From assembly GCA_963920665.1 (NCBI GenBank), contig OY987268.1, forward strand, positions 11,224,501 through 11,288,500: 64,000 nt of DNA, given 5' to 3'. The notes under the pieces were generated by a model that was not told the DNA's origin, did no database searches, and saw only the letters and a list, made by a program, of their open reading frames with translations. Position numbers and translations under genes: made by a program. This DNA is from Straminergon stramineum (lineage: Eukaryota > Streptophyta > Bryopsida > Hypnales > Calliergonaceae). Of this stretch, positions 37,119 through 49,650 are shown one piece after another. Within the stretch, counting starts at the first letter, position 1, and each line of letters begins with the position of its first letter.

Positions 37119-37452
37119 TAATTGGGTGCTTGGATAAAAAAATATATAGAAAATTGGAATGCAACAATTTTTACCTACTATCATAACATTGATGACTAGC
37201 ATAAACTATTCACCCTTGGAAGAGGGATAATGTTTCCCTTTATGCTTGGGAGTGAACTTAGTTATAATCTGTAGAAAATCATTTACTCATTGGGAAGTTG
37301 CAACACTAGTATCATTTGGGTGAGTGGGAAGTTGCAAGTGAGTCATTGGATGCTAGGGGCTTCCACTTCTTGTGGAAGGAAAGGGGCCCCTCCTAACATT
37401 GGTTAACTGAATGTTATGATGATGTTCAAGTAACATAGTCAATATATTCCCG

Positions 37453-37613
37453 AAGTTAAGTATGTCCATTGTGGATAAAATGGGAGCAAACTCATTGTAG
37501 GCAAAATTAGATTATTGATTATATACATTTTGGAAGTTGAATGTACACCACAAATATAATTTTGCCTACAATGGATTTGCTCCCATTTTGCCCACAATGG
37601 ACTTACTTACTTT
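37453..37613. repeat. Foldback, ~56-bp arms and ~48-nt loop
   Basis: The left arm (37,453-37,509) contains 'tccattgtggataaaatggg' and ends 'cattgtaggcaaaa'. The right arm (37,558-37,613) is its reverse complement with about four or five mismatches. It would fold into a long hairpin if transcribed, and resembles a small foldback element. Confidence 0.85.
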
Positions 37614-37987
37614 ACCTATTATAAGGTCCAAGTAAAGATATTGTAAAATTGTAAGATGCCACAAAAGATTAGCACGTTGATGAAAACCACTCCCAAAGTG
37701 GTTCATGACTGATAGGGATACACCTCATGATGTAAGACGTTAAATCCTCCATTTGAATTGGGCCCCACAAGGTAATTTTGTGGGTTATCCGGGGATAAAA
37801 GTAAAAAATGTCCCCTATTTTGAGCAGTGTGTAGGGTATGTTCCAAACCTCTCCAAGCTAATTTGGGGTCTTTGATTGCAAACATGAATTCAGAATTTGC
37901 AACAAAGATAATGTGCAAAAAATTAAAAATTCTTGCATTTTCTCTAAGGTAAATTTGCCCTTGTGGGGCCCAATTAGAATGGAGGAA

Positions 37988-38155
37988 TTAACCTAGAAAG
38001 GACGTCGCAGACATTTAGTGTCCAATGAATGATAAGGCATTCTTGTGTGCAGGATAAAAATTCAACTCTTTATCCTTGATTTTTTTTAATACCAATTCTT
38101 CCCACAGTTTCAGAAATAATGATTTCCACATGGGACCCTGTCTTTCCAAGGTTAA
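37988..38155 (+). mobile_element. Family B TTAA-flanked miniature element, copy B4
   Basis: 168 bp, opening TTAACCTAGAAAGGACG and closing 'ctttccaaggttaa'. The body shares 'gtccaatgaatgataaggca', 'caggataaaaattcaac' and 'aatgatttccacatggg' with B3 at 45,200. It is shorter and more diverged than B3. Confidence 0.7.
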
Positions 38156-38282
38156 CGTCCTCCCCTCATGATAGGCTTGATTTATGCATAGTATTGTACA
38201 CAAGCAACTCTTTTAATCAAAGATTGTTTGATTCAAATTGCCGAAAGATCCCTATTGTAGCAATTGTTGTAAGATAGCTTAT

Positions 38283-39271
38283 GGTACATTCGCACTTGGT
38301 GCTAGAGGTGGTTTTACAGTGCACTAAAAGAACATACAATGCAGGGGCTTTCACACCATCGTCAATTTGCAATACCTGAGCCTATGTGGAGGTGTCAGTG
38401 GCAGTCGCAAAGAGTGATGTTGAGGCACGCTGGAGATGATGCTATTTTTTAGCAAAATGTTAGTCAACGGAATTAAATTAGCAACGAGAACAAGCCAAAA
38501 CGTAGATTTCAGACGATTAGTAGCGGTTGTAGTTAAAGGGGGCTTGGAGTGCACGATTAAGATAAAACAGAAATGCTTCCGCACATTGAGAGCACGAGTT
38601 GAAGACAATTGTCCATGAAAGGCAACATAAGTGTTTGCGAACTTCAATAATGATGTAAATATGTCGACCCCAGTCGAACTATCACAGTACATCAGCACAA
38701 CGCTACTGTTTCAGATTACACTGCTGAATCAGAGTAGCGTGCATACGCAACTGGACTACCAAGCTCTGAGTACAGTTGCTAAACCCTAAATGCCACTTCT
38801 ATTGGAAGAATGTCATTTGAAAACGGAATACTCATTTCATCAAACTCTGTCTCACTTCTTGTTCATAGAAAACAAAGAATATGAAAGCTTACGTGAAACA
38901 TGTAGTGTGCAGCCGCTAGCAAAATTTCCCAGATTCATAAAGTGAACCACTTGTACGTGTTGTGGGCAACTCCACCTTTTGCTAGGCACTGCAAGACTCT
39001 TTTGTCGATAAGTACACTTCTAAAAATTGAACAACACTCGCCAGATGTGGACAGCACGATCATAGCAAACATCTCCAGGAACAGCATCTGCTACACGGCT
39101 GGGTTAGCCTGCCAAGCACGCAAGCTTCAAAACCTGTCGTCGTTCGTTGACTAGTGACTACATTACCTTCATACAACCATTGTTTGCAAACGCCAAGTGC
39201 TACAATGGAATTCGTTTCATTTGTTTCAAAAAACAAAAAGAAAAAGAAAAACCACCAAGTGCGAATGTACC
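38283..39271. mobile_element. 989-bp element with perfect 19-bp inverted ends
   Basis: GGTACATTCGCACTTGGTG at 38,283-38,301 is repeated exactly in reverse complement at 39,253-39,271. Similarity continues inward (GGTGGTTTT) after a small indel. The interior is richer in G+C than the flanks. It carries a 115-codon leftward frame (38,351-38,698) of unknown meaning, possibly captured sequence. I found no convincing target duplication, so the superfamily (hAT, Mutator or other) is open. Confidence 0.75.
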
Positions 39272-40024
39272 TTTAGGAATATCTTGCACATGGGTAACTT
39301 AGCACCATGTCTTAAGGTTACAATCACTCATTGAATGAATCTGCAGTACAATATTATACCTTACTAATTTAACTGCTGTGGAAAGATAAGGATCAGGTTG
39401 AGATTCTGCTTGAGTGCATCCCCCGCCCGGCTGGGCCGGGCCCCCCAGTGATTGGCTCTGTATTTTAACTTAGTCTTGTCTTGTCTGTTCTCTTGCCAAC
39501 CCCAGGCTATTTGCGGTTGGGTTCTTCAGTTGTCCTCTTTTTTCTTGCAGTAAGGGTCCCTTCACTTGTGTCCAAAAAAAAAGTGAACATGCTTGCCCAT
39601 TGGGTACAGATTGTTGACGTCCATGTGCGGCTATGTGAAAAAGGAAGAGAAAAGGTCAAATGAAAAACTAAGCATAACTTAAGTTATTGCAAGCACTTCC
39701 AGGAAATTAGCCTATAATAAAGGGGCAGCCCCATGTCACTGACCTGAACAAGTTGTGATCATTTGCCTCCAATGTTCTATGCATCCCTAGTCCCTACTGC
39801 ATCAAAATTAAAGGGCAGCTCCTCCAATCTTTAGTTCCTGCCTAGCGGCATTGTTGAAGGAGGCAGATAGTGAAATCCGGAGAGGCTTAATTGCCGCCGA
39901 GGACCTTGTCCTTTGGTTCTGTGTATTGTTTCCCCTTAACAATGGAAATTGTCCATGTGTTTTAAAGAAAACCCAAAAAACTGGAGAGGCCCCTCAAATT
40001 AATTTCACCAAGCTACACTGAAAA
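39272..40024. other. Spacer with a GC-rich hairpin
   Basis: At 39,425-39,441 GCCCGGC and GCCGGGC pair around a 3-nt loop, inside a run 'atcccccgcccggc...gggccccccag'. This is loosely similar in style to the structured retroposon tail at 12,481. An A-run follows at 39,573-39,581. No gene is recognisable; a 60-codon frame at 39,481-39,663 is unsupported. Confidence 0.4.
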
Positions 40025-40191
40025 GGGTATTAAGGGGACCAAAAAATTAAAGGGACTAATTGTAGGAAACTATAGATGTTTAAAACATGATGTACATTCC
40101 CCTTACACTTCAATAACTATTAATGTACAATAAAGGTGGATATTGTATAGTGTGGAATGTCAATTCATTATTATGGGTCCCCTTTATACCC
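40025..40191. mobile_element. 167-bp inverted-repeat MITE
   Basis: GGGTATTAAGGGGACC at 40,025-40,040 and GGTCCCCTTTATACCC at 40,176-40,191 are complementary at 15 of 16 positions. The interior is AT-rich and non-coding. No clear target duplication. Confidence 0.7.
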
Positions 40192-41039
40192 CTATTCAAT
40201 GTAGAAGTTTGTTTCCAACACAATAAGCAACTTATTTCCTCAACATATTATGGAGAGTTGCAAGTTGTATAATCTACACATTTTAGGATAAAAAGTTTGA
40301 AAGATGAAATCTAACCAAGTATGAATAGTTGAAAATACTTCTTTTTGAAATTCAAGCATCATCATTTTGAAATTGGTAAGGTTTTTTAATATGAAGTTTT
40401 AGGAGGGTGTACTCTTACAAGTTAATTGAAGCATCCTATAGTTGGATTCGTGAATGAATAAACATTGATGAAGATTTTAGCCTTGATTTGGATTTGAGTA
40501 CTATGAAGAAGTTTTCAACCTAAAAACCTTTGACTTGCTTTAGGGATTAATCTAACCCTTGTAGTGTATTTTGACCATTTCTTGCTATTTACTCTTGATG
40601 TGAATTTAAGCCATAAAAATGATATTTTTTGAATTTAAGTCCGACTAATGAAATGAAGCTTATCAAGTATAGTTTCTACTCCAATTGAAAATTTTGGAAA
40701 ATTCCTAAATTCTAATATTTTATAACAATATGAACTTTGGGCCTATAAACATGATTTGTTGATTTTCTAATTTTAGAATGACATGGTAACTTTGATTTTT
40801 ACCATGATATTATACACTATAATATACATCTATGGTAAAATTTTCATATTCTTTAAGTATGTACTATATTTGATCATTTTTTTCTTGAGAAAGTCACAAT
40901 AATTCCAAACTTTCCAAACATAATTGAAAATTCTATCATCTGCAATGGACATGATTTCATCCTTGAAAAATAAATATAATATTTTTTCATTCATATCTAG
41001 TTGCAAATTGGCAATAAACAAAGTGATAGACAATGAGGT
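40192..41039. other. AT-rich spacer, nothing recognised
   Basis: No open frame of note beyond a 67-codon leftward frame at 40,830-41,033. No repeats recognised. Confidence 0.5.
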
Positions 41040-41968
41040 TTAACCCCTAAATGTTTCAGATTATGTTTTCTCCAAAAATGCTCCCAAACTATCATTTCTA
41101 TTACAAGTACCTAATTTTAGGAAAAAACACATTTATGGACACATGTAACCATAAGATCTTGTATTACACTGATTTTAGAAGATGTGAAAAAAAAATTCAG
41201 AAATTTCCACTATGTAGATTGTAAGATATTAGTGTTTGAAGTGACAAAAATCCTTTTATTGGCCTAGTGAAAAAATAGGCAGCTGCACTTCACAAGGCTA
41301 CATTTGTATGAAAAAAAATTCCAAAATGGTGGTTAATCTTTGAATTCATTCTTCAAGGAAAGTTGTCTACATGCTTGAAAAATTTCAGATCATTTGGAAT
41401 TGTACAACATATAGGAAAAAAATAGTAAGTACAAAAAAGTAGAGAATGATTAAAAATACTAAATTGTGAAGGATTTAATTATGGAATTGATAAATGTCAA
41501 TCCCAATGCTTTTAATGTTGTAATAAACAATCTACATCCTATGATTTTAATTTTTTTCCAAAAATATTGAAAATTTAGTTAAAGAAATGGCTTCAAAGTT
41601 TTTTTAAAGTAGAGAATTTGAAACTACGTGCAAACTAAAACTCCTCATAACTTTCATCTCATTAATCATAATGGAATGATTCAAAGATTTCCATGTATAA
41701 ATAAATTTAGAAAACCAATTTTGGATTTTTGTTTCTTTAAAATGTGTTTTTTAAAGAAAATTTTTAGGTTGCCGGAAGATCAATGAAAGTTACATATCAT
41801 GTCATAACTTTCTAACTATGTAGTCAAAAGTTATGAAAATTGTTGGGCCCTAAAGCTACTCCTTGGGCACATATTGTGTGAAAATTTCAAAGAAAAAAAT
41901 TCCATTTATAGTGACTTGCCCCAAATCACTATGTTGCCAAAAATACAATTTGGTCCTTTAGGGGTTAA
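41040..41968 (+). mobile_element. Family A TTAA-flanked element, copy A2
   Basis: 929 bp, opening TTAACCCCTAAATG and closing GGTCCTTTAGGGGTTAA. It aligns collinearly with A1 from end to end, for example 'ggacacatgtaaccataaga' against 'ggacacatataaccatagga'. Non-coding. Length and termini agree with A1 and A3, which fixes the element boundaries. Confidence 0.85.
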
Positions 41969-44900
41969 AATCAATGGTCATGGATCCATCTTTCTAGGGT
42001 TAATTTGCATTAGAAGAAATATCCCTTCCTTTTTTGCCTAAAGGGCATTGGATTCAAGATTTGAGTGAATGTCATACTATCATATTTGATAGTGATTCAT
42101 AAAGTAAAGAATAATTTGTGGAAAAAAAAATTTAAGTGTAAAGAGGATAACCCTCAAAAAATAGGACCATAATGCCAAGTTCAATTTTCAACTTCAATTT
42201 GCCACCATTCCATTTGATAGTTATGAAAGAGTTCTATCTCATAGTAATATCCCTTTTTCTATACCCTTCGATTTCCCCAAAAGACAAATATGGATGTTTG
42301 TGGTGAACTATGAGGACTCTGTATTATATTCCATACTATTCTTGAGCTTCCTAGCTTGTAGTATTAGATCTATAGTTGTTTAGGACGATAGTTCCAATTT
42401 TGTTCCAATTTTGTGGAATTCCTTATGAAATGTGGGTTTTACTTGTTAAAATGCAATAGTTACCATCTATTTTGGGGTTTCATAGGGATTTATCAATAAA
42501 TGAATGAGATTCTATGGGTCAGTGGATGGAATCTATTGTTTGGTGGTTGGGGTGGTTGTCAATCAATTCAGGTGAAGCCTGCGAAGGAGGACGATGGTTG
42601 CGCAGTCTGGAGAGGTATCCAGAGCTCCTGCGGCAGTAGAGGCTGGCAGTGTGTTTGATCGATAGTTGTGAAAGTGTGTGAATTCAGTGAGTGCAGAGTT
42701 GATTTTCTATAGTGTTGGTGTCTATATTAGTGGGCTGGATCGATAGATGTTGAGGAGTGGAGTTGGAAAGGATGAGAAACAATTGTAATATTCTTTCTAA
42801 TGAAATTCAATGCGGAGATTATTGGCAGAAATTGTGTTCAATGGAGTTGAAATTGCATATGTGTAGATTTGTGATTGAGTTATGAAATTGTGAAATTTTC
42901 TATTGTATTGTGATCATAGTTGTGAATGACTGTATTTGCTAGAATTATGTGTATCAATTGTAGATGTAATTGTCAGGAGAGATGAGTCTATGGATTTAAT
43001 GTTGTGAGGAAATTCTATTGTCATGTCTGGCCGTGAAGGCATGTTTAAATCGGGCCTTAATTGTTGTTTCAATTGTGTATGAGTATGATACTATTGAGAG
43101 TTTTATGATTTGAACTGAGAGTTAATCTATAGAAATGGTCTGATTAGAAATACATTGAACATGAATTTGTAAACCGGGATCAATAGAACTGAATATGAGT
43201 AATAGAAAAAAAATGGATAATGAATGTCTTAAGGAAGAAGTAAGAAAATGGAACTACTATAATTGATTGAATTATTCAAAGCCCAAGTGTAAAATTGAGA
43301 AGAAATCCGTTATGGAAGAAAATGACAAGAGCTCAATTAAAGAGAAGTTGGAGCTAAACTGTGGAAGTGAAAGAATCAATTGAAGATACTATGTGATGGT
43401 GGCTGGAAGGAAAAGCTAAAGCTATGGATTTAGAGCACAATCGAATAAGTTTCTTATTCTCCGATTAATTATAATAAATTTGGTCTTATCTATTGTAAGC
43501 GTAGGATTGAATATTTACCCTTTTCCTTTCAATTGTGCATAACACTAGGTTAGAGATTAAATCCATTACCCTATAAAATTACCATGGCACCAAAACTCCC
43601 TGAGAATGAACTCAAAACTATAGGAATTTTTCAATAGATTAAGTCTATAGTAAATTCTCATCTACATAGCTCTCAAGCATTATCTAATCCATCACTACAA
43701 TCATTGTGAAGAAAATTATCCTTTGACAGGATGAATAGTTGTATTCTTTCTCTCTACATGATCCTTGAACGCCATTCACTAGACACATTAAGTCCCCAAT
43801 AACATAACAACATCAACATCATCACCCTTGTTCTCCAAACCTAACGTGCTAAGTGTCTCATTGGGATTGATCCAATAGGGGAACATGTATCTACATTTAT
43901 GGTAAAAGCACCCATTCAACATTGGAGTCTAAACCAATTTTGAAAATATATGGATATAGAAAGTCCAAAATGTATAGCTTGCATACATGAATGCAAAACC
44001 TGATTTGGGATACACTTAATATTGTTAATCAATGATGGGGGTGTCCCTTTTGCTTCTACAAAAAAATGGGAGCCCCCAACATGGCAACTTTCCAACCACC
44101 CAATGACTTTCTTGCAACTTTCCACTCAACCAATGAAACTAGTACTACAACTTCCAAGCCAACTAAGGATTCTCAACAAGTTATAATTAAGTTCACTTCG
44201 AGGCATGTAGGGAGGCATTATCCCTCCTCCTAAGGGAAATGGTTTAGGATGGTTAAAAATGTTATGCAACTTGTATTCGAACTTCACATATTCATAGCCT
44301 ATTCAAAAGTATTCCAAAAATGATTAAGTTTTTAGAAATTTTTTATTCTCAATAGCCTTTGTGTTAAACATAATCTTATATGTTGACTCCACCTCAAAAG
44401 TTGTTAAATTACTTAAAGTGTTGACCATAGGTGTTTCTATCTCATCCCCATTCGTGGAGATAAACCCCCCTTCAAAAGCCTATAGCCTGATCTAAGATGA
44501 TCCTAAACTACCAGGTGATGGTGGTGAGGTACTAAGGGCATGGCCACTATGGCCTGCAAGAGCTGGCCTCAATGCAACCTGATGGGCCCTTGCGTCTTTT
44601 TCCTCCCCACCATCACTCTTGGAGTTGCCACTTCCACAACATCCACTTCCACAACGTCCACTTCCAAAATGAACCTGACCACTCAACAATAGCGAGCCCT
44701 TTAAATGACTCCAAACTAGAGATTGTGGAGAATCTTTGTCTAAATGTGGCTTTGCACAACAGTTTTGGAAACATGCAATTAATAGCAAGAGCAAGAAGCT
44801 ATTGCAATAGAACGAGATGATTACACATGGCCTTGACAAAAGAGCATGAGGGGGGATTCAGAGGTTGGAAGTGGCCTTACATCGAGGGATGGTAGGGGGC

Positions 44901-45199
44901 TGGGAATTCTTCTCCGACCGTCACCACAAAAGGGCCCTCCCAAACTTGTATGGTGCATCATTTTGCAAGGGGCACGGCGGCAATGCTCTAAGTGCTAACC
45001 CAAACTGAATGGCGCGGTTGCAGGGTTGATACTTGGTGGCAAGAGGTTCTTTACCTTGTGTGAAATCATGTGAAATCAGCCTCTCATCGTGACTAAAAAC
45101 CCATGCAGTGAGTGTGTTTCCGTATCATGATTGTTTCAAAAAAACAAAAACAAAAACCATAGTCTACTGTAACGTATTGCCTTATCTACTACGAGAGTA
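41969..45199. other. AT-rich spacer with one doubtful open frame
   Basis: No element boundary or repeat family is recognised. A 115-codon leftward frame at 44,492-44,839 begins with a hydrophobic stretch (SFLLLLLIACFQ) like a signal peptide. Its middle, however, is a simple repeat from 'cacttccacaac' units at 44,624-44,665, and it has no other support. I do not call it a gene. Confidence 0.4.
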
Positions 45200-45429
45200 T
45201 TAACCCTTAAACGCCGACATGGACGTTTGTTGTCCAATGGATGACAAGGAATTTTCCTATGTAGGACAGAAGTGCAACTATTCATCATTGGAATTAGGGG
45301 TGGAAAGGGAAGATCTTCTACAGTAGTTTGAACTCCAATGGATATTTTTGGATTTTTTAAAGTCGATGATGTCACACGGTTTCAAAAGCCATGATTTCCA
45401 CGGTCACCAGCCCGTCCTTTAAGGGTTAA
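45200..45429 (+). mobile_element. Family B TTAA-flanked miniature element, copy B3
   Basis: 230 bp, the best-preserved copy. It opens TTAACCCTTAAACG and closes 'gtcctttaagggttaa', giving 12-bp perfect inverted ends including TTAA. Its body matches B1 and B2, with 'aggacagaagtgcaactatt' and 'gatgtcacacggttycaaaa'-type words. Confidence 0.85.
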
Positions 45430-47968
45430 TATCTTGCTTCCCCCATGCAGGATGCAAGGATTTCTTGGGTCCTATCTTAACTTACTCCCAAACCAGTTTG
45501 ACTGAGACGTCATGAGCAGGTAGGCACCATTTGTCATTTTCATAAGCAGAGCTCCGCACATGTCAATTACAGCTGCTGTTCATACTCACATCAACCTCAC
45601 TCATTTTAGGACGATTTTTTTTTTTTAAAATTAAAAAATGCATCTGCACTCAACAAATCCACCACCGCAGGTTGCAACGAAGGCAGGCACCTCCCAAAGC
45701 GCCACTTTTTTGTGCTGTGGACATTGACATTTTCTATTATTAGATTGATCAAATTGGTCAAATTTCTATATTTTCTTGTTGGAAATCAAAAGGAGGTTCT
45801 AACGCACCAAAGAACACCAAAGAACATGACAGTTGGATATTGTATGCAAAAGTTACAAAAGAGTCAAAGTTTCTTTTGGTTGAGGTTATGAAATTGTTTC
45901 TTCAACAGAGGTACATATTAACTTTGGAGATGGTCACACAGTGAAGATGACGATGTTTTAGACGACCTTATTAGTAAGTTCACTGTCTGTAAGTGTCTCT
46001 AAGCTTACGTAGTGGAGATGAGTGTCTCGACGTAAGTTACCCTTACTACAGTACAATAATAAGCCTTACAGACACTCGGTAGTTGCACTTGCAGAGAGCC
46101 TCGCCAAAAACGTGCTGGGTGAGGGTGGAGCAGAGCCGCAGGTAAGAGGCTAATCACGTGTGAGCTGCTCCGTCCCATCGCTTTTCCTTGATGACTCATC
46201 CCCACAATTGCGGGGAAAATGGGGTGGATCAAGCTCATCCAACAATATACAAATAAATAATCTCTCTTGGGAATCTCTAAATTTAGAGAATTTTGCAAGG
46301 AAGATGCTAGAAAGGAGAGAGACAAAATCACTAATCTCTTCTTTTAGTTTATAAAAAATGAAAAAGGGCACCCCTAAAGTTGAAAGACCTTGCCACATTT
46401 TTGAGTCCTAACTTGTTTTTGGAAGACCCATTAGAGAGTTGACAGGTTGAAAAACTAAAGATGATTATGCATGTGTGTGATTGTGTACCTACAAAAATGC
46501 AAGGACCGGGATTACACAAAAACAAGCTCTAAGGGTCTAGCTACATATGAGCGTAGTCTCATCATTTTCCCTAATGCTTCTCTGGAAGACCCTTGGGCAT
46601 AATCATCCAAGAAAATGGTGGTTTATTTGTAGGTACATGCCTCTCTCAAATCAAGATCAAATAAAAAAACGAAAATTCTCTCAAGGAAGAAGCTAAAGGA
46701 GGGAGAAAAGAAAATTCACCCTAATTTTAGTTTAAAGAAGTAAAAAAACACTAGTTAATTTTTCCAAGAATGTAAGAGCTACTTTGCAACCTGAAGTTCA
46801 TTGGAAAAACATGTCTTGCAATTTCCAAATTTAGGAGAAGCAATTGGAAGATGGAAATGGCAATATCCTTACAAAAATGCAAAGAGGGAGATAGCATGAA
46901 AACCAAATTTGAGGGATAATATAGGTAAGTTATTTATGTACAATGCAATACATTGACTTGTTTAAAGACTTACTAATTGAAATATATTAAAATTAATGAG
47001 GATTAAACTATTCATAGTATTCTACATGTTTCTACCCAAAAAATGACAACTTTGCAATGGCACTAAGTTTGCACCTTAAACCAATGTCATGGTTTTGCTA
47101 TGAGGGTGGAACTAGATCTTGAGGTTGGGAAACAATTATGCGGTTGATTCTTGATTTGAAAATTTTATAAATGATGTGATTTTAGTGGTTTGTGAATCAA
47201 ACAAATATTTCAGTCATCCCTAAAGAGTGTAATAATTATTTCTAATATGATATTTTATAATTCTTTTATTAACCCCTTGAAGGCCCAATGTATGATTTCA
47301 TGCCATTTTTCACTTTGAGGTATAGTGGGTACCCCCAAAATCGCCCTGTGTCTAAAAGTGCCATCTATAGTAGGTGAAAATTCCTAAATTCAGCTATGTA
47401 CCTATTTGCATAGAGCGCTTTCAGAATCAGACTTTGACTGTGAATAACTTTTGCATATAATATCCAAATGATGTGTTCTTTGGTGCATTGGAATCTCCTT
47501 TCTCTTGCCAACAAGGAAATATAAAAATTTGATCAGCCCAATAATAGTAACAATGCACAATACCAATTTGTGGCACTTTTGGGTGTATCTACCTTAAGCC
47601 CTTCGGTGATTGCATGCTACGGTGATCAAACTTTTTTCTAATCATAATGCACAACTTTGTATTGTTTGGGGAACTTCAAAATATCCATATTATTTGGGTT
47701 CTTGAATTTTGTGTGATTAAACTATTTGTAAGATTGACATACTGTGGGGAATATTTCTACATTGAAATTCTCAATTATGAAGACTTGAGATTCACTGAAA
47801 CTCCATCTTTCACAAAAATAGTGCTTCATCAAAAACAAATTTTGCATATTGAAATTAGAATTCTCATTGATATAATTATCTATTATTTTGAATTATTTGG
47901 GACAACAATCTTGCAACATCATTTTCATTTTCATTTCTATTAGTAAGTTTATCGGATTTTTTTTACAT

Positions 47969-48547
47969 TTAACCCCTAAGAGCTCCAATGTCCATTTTCT
48001 AGACGATGAATAGATTGAAACTTGAGTTTCATCCTCCTTATTGTGTAGATGAAGGTTATTATAATTTTTGAAGATACATAATCACGTTGTTGTCCTATTT
48101 AAGTGTTGGATTTGGAGTTACTAGAATACACATTTTTCTAAAATTGCAAACGTGCAAGGATGTCAAGTGGTCAAATTGCATTGCCTTGAGTTCAAAATTG
48201 GATTTGCCAAAATGAGGTCATAGATTTGAAGAACTCAAAAATTTCAAAAGATCACCATGTGAAGAGAACCTCATTTCAAATCCATTCCAACAAATTTTAC
48301 TCAAAAAATTATAATATTTTACTTGTAATCAAATTAAGAAGGAATCTTGGAATTTCTCTTTCAAAATTTATAAAAAAAAATATTGGTGATAGCATTGGTG
48401 AATCTAACCTTATGGATAGAATCTACAATTTACAAATTACAACTATTATTTGTATACCAATTCCAAAATATGCTTCCAAATAGCACTTCATAATGATTTT
48501 TTTCAAATAATCAATCCTAGAGATGAATTTGGATGTTTAGGGGTTAA
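47969..48547. mobile_element. TTAA-flanked element C, 579 bp
   Basis: It starts TTAACCCCTAAGAG and ends 'gatgtttaggggttaa', giving 11-bp inverted ends including TTAA. The interior does not align with family A or B. It has an 85-codon frame (48,226-48,483) of AT-rich, unsupported sequence. It is a third sequence type sharing the same end structure. Confidence 0.55.
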
Positions 48548-48816
48548 GAACATATGGATTAAAAAATGGATTTCTTATCCATCAAAGATGGTAATTTTCA
48601 ATTTTTTCAATTTCGAATCCTCATCTACATCTAATTGTCCGTGGCTGATTATTTTGGATTTTCAATTTTGATCTTCTATCATTTGATTCTAGAAAGTAGT
48701 TCTCAGCTCTTCAAATCCCATTCCTAAAAAAACACCAAAATGCGGATACCATACCCAGAGTGATGGGTGATTCGGTTCCACTTGTGAACCTTAGCATGCA
48801 AATACCTCCTTCCTGA

Positions 48817-48859
48817 TGCAATAAGGTTGGTTTACCGTATTGCCCCCAACCTTATTGCA
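48817..48859. repeat. Perfect 14-bp hairpin
   Basis: TGCAATAAGGTTGG (48,817-48,830) and CCAACCTTATTGCA (48,846-48,859) pair perfectly across a 15-nt loop. A second pair of short arms, 'ggtttacc' and 'ggtaaacc', lies in and just after it. Possibly the relic of a foldback element. Confidence 0.8.
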
Positions 48860-49650
48860 CCTGAGAGGGTAAACCAACCTATTACCATCCAAATTCCAAT
48901 TCCATCCTTAGATACTAGTGGTGTTCATTTTTGTTTTGAAATGTATCCCATGTGCATATGAGGACATAATTGAAATGAAGGTGATAATAGGCACGTTCAT
49001 CTTATTGCAAAATCTTGAACTTTCTAAATGAAAGCTTGTCAACTGCATATGGCAACCTTTGAGGAATCCAAAGAGCTTTCCACTAGATCATCTTGCCCAG
49101 CACAACTCGACTATAAATTTCTTCGTGCATCTCATCCAAAACCAGTACTAGAAAGTCTCACTTCCTATAGAACACTACAAAATATTGGACCTACTAAGGT
49201 AGAAAAATCTAAAACCTTTTGCACAACTTGGTGTATATAGATATAGTTAAAATTACAATTAGGGATTTTTTACTTGTAGAAATGCAAAAATTAGAAATTT
49301 TCAAAAGAAAGAATACTTATGTGGAGTTTATTGTGTATTTTTTGTGACTATTCAAAAGCAAGACTAAAGAATCTTTAAAGTGTTCTATAGGTGCATATTT
49401 GAAGTGGCTTCAAAAAGACCCAAAACCATTCACTAAAGGTTGTGTTACTTGACAACCATTTTGCACCATGTGTAAAGTTGGAGACTTTACACAAGGATGG
49501 ATTAAGGTCATATTTGGAACATTTCAAGAGGCCCCTACTTCACAACAAGAGGGGACTAGGGTTTTTGAGTGATTTGGATATTTCTACCTTAGTATGATGT
49601 TGGACACAAAGTTTGATGCACTTCTTTTGATAGATGTATTTGTTGATGCC

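Larger units (their letters stand above)
46220..49650 (+). repeat. Long decayed dispersed repeat R2, copy 2
   Basis: This is the shorter collinear relative of 4,860-11,200 in the same orientation. Examples are 'tttttggaagaccc.t.agagag' (46,413 / 5,024), 'gattgtgtacct.caa.aa' (46,480 / 5,083) and 'aatgtatcccatg.g.atatg' (48,941 / 9,427). A sub-block at 47,330-47,590 matches 4,060-4,330, which lies on the opposite side of the shared block in copy 1, so the family has been rearranged. It contains the TTAA-flanked element C. Frames of 70-108 codons are unsupported. Confidence 0.6.

Noticed and set aside
44492..44839. 115-codon frame with a signal-peptide-like start
   Set aside because: The middle is a simple repeat ('cacttccacaac' units), there is no homology or splice support, and the composition matches neighbouring spacer.
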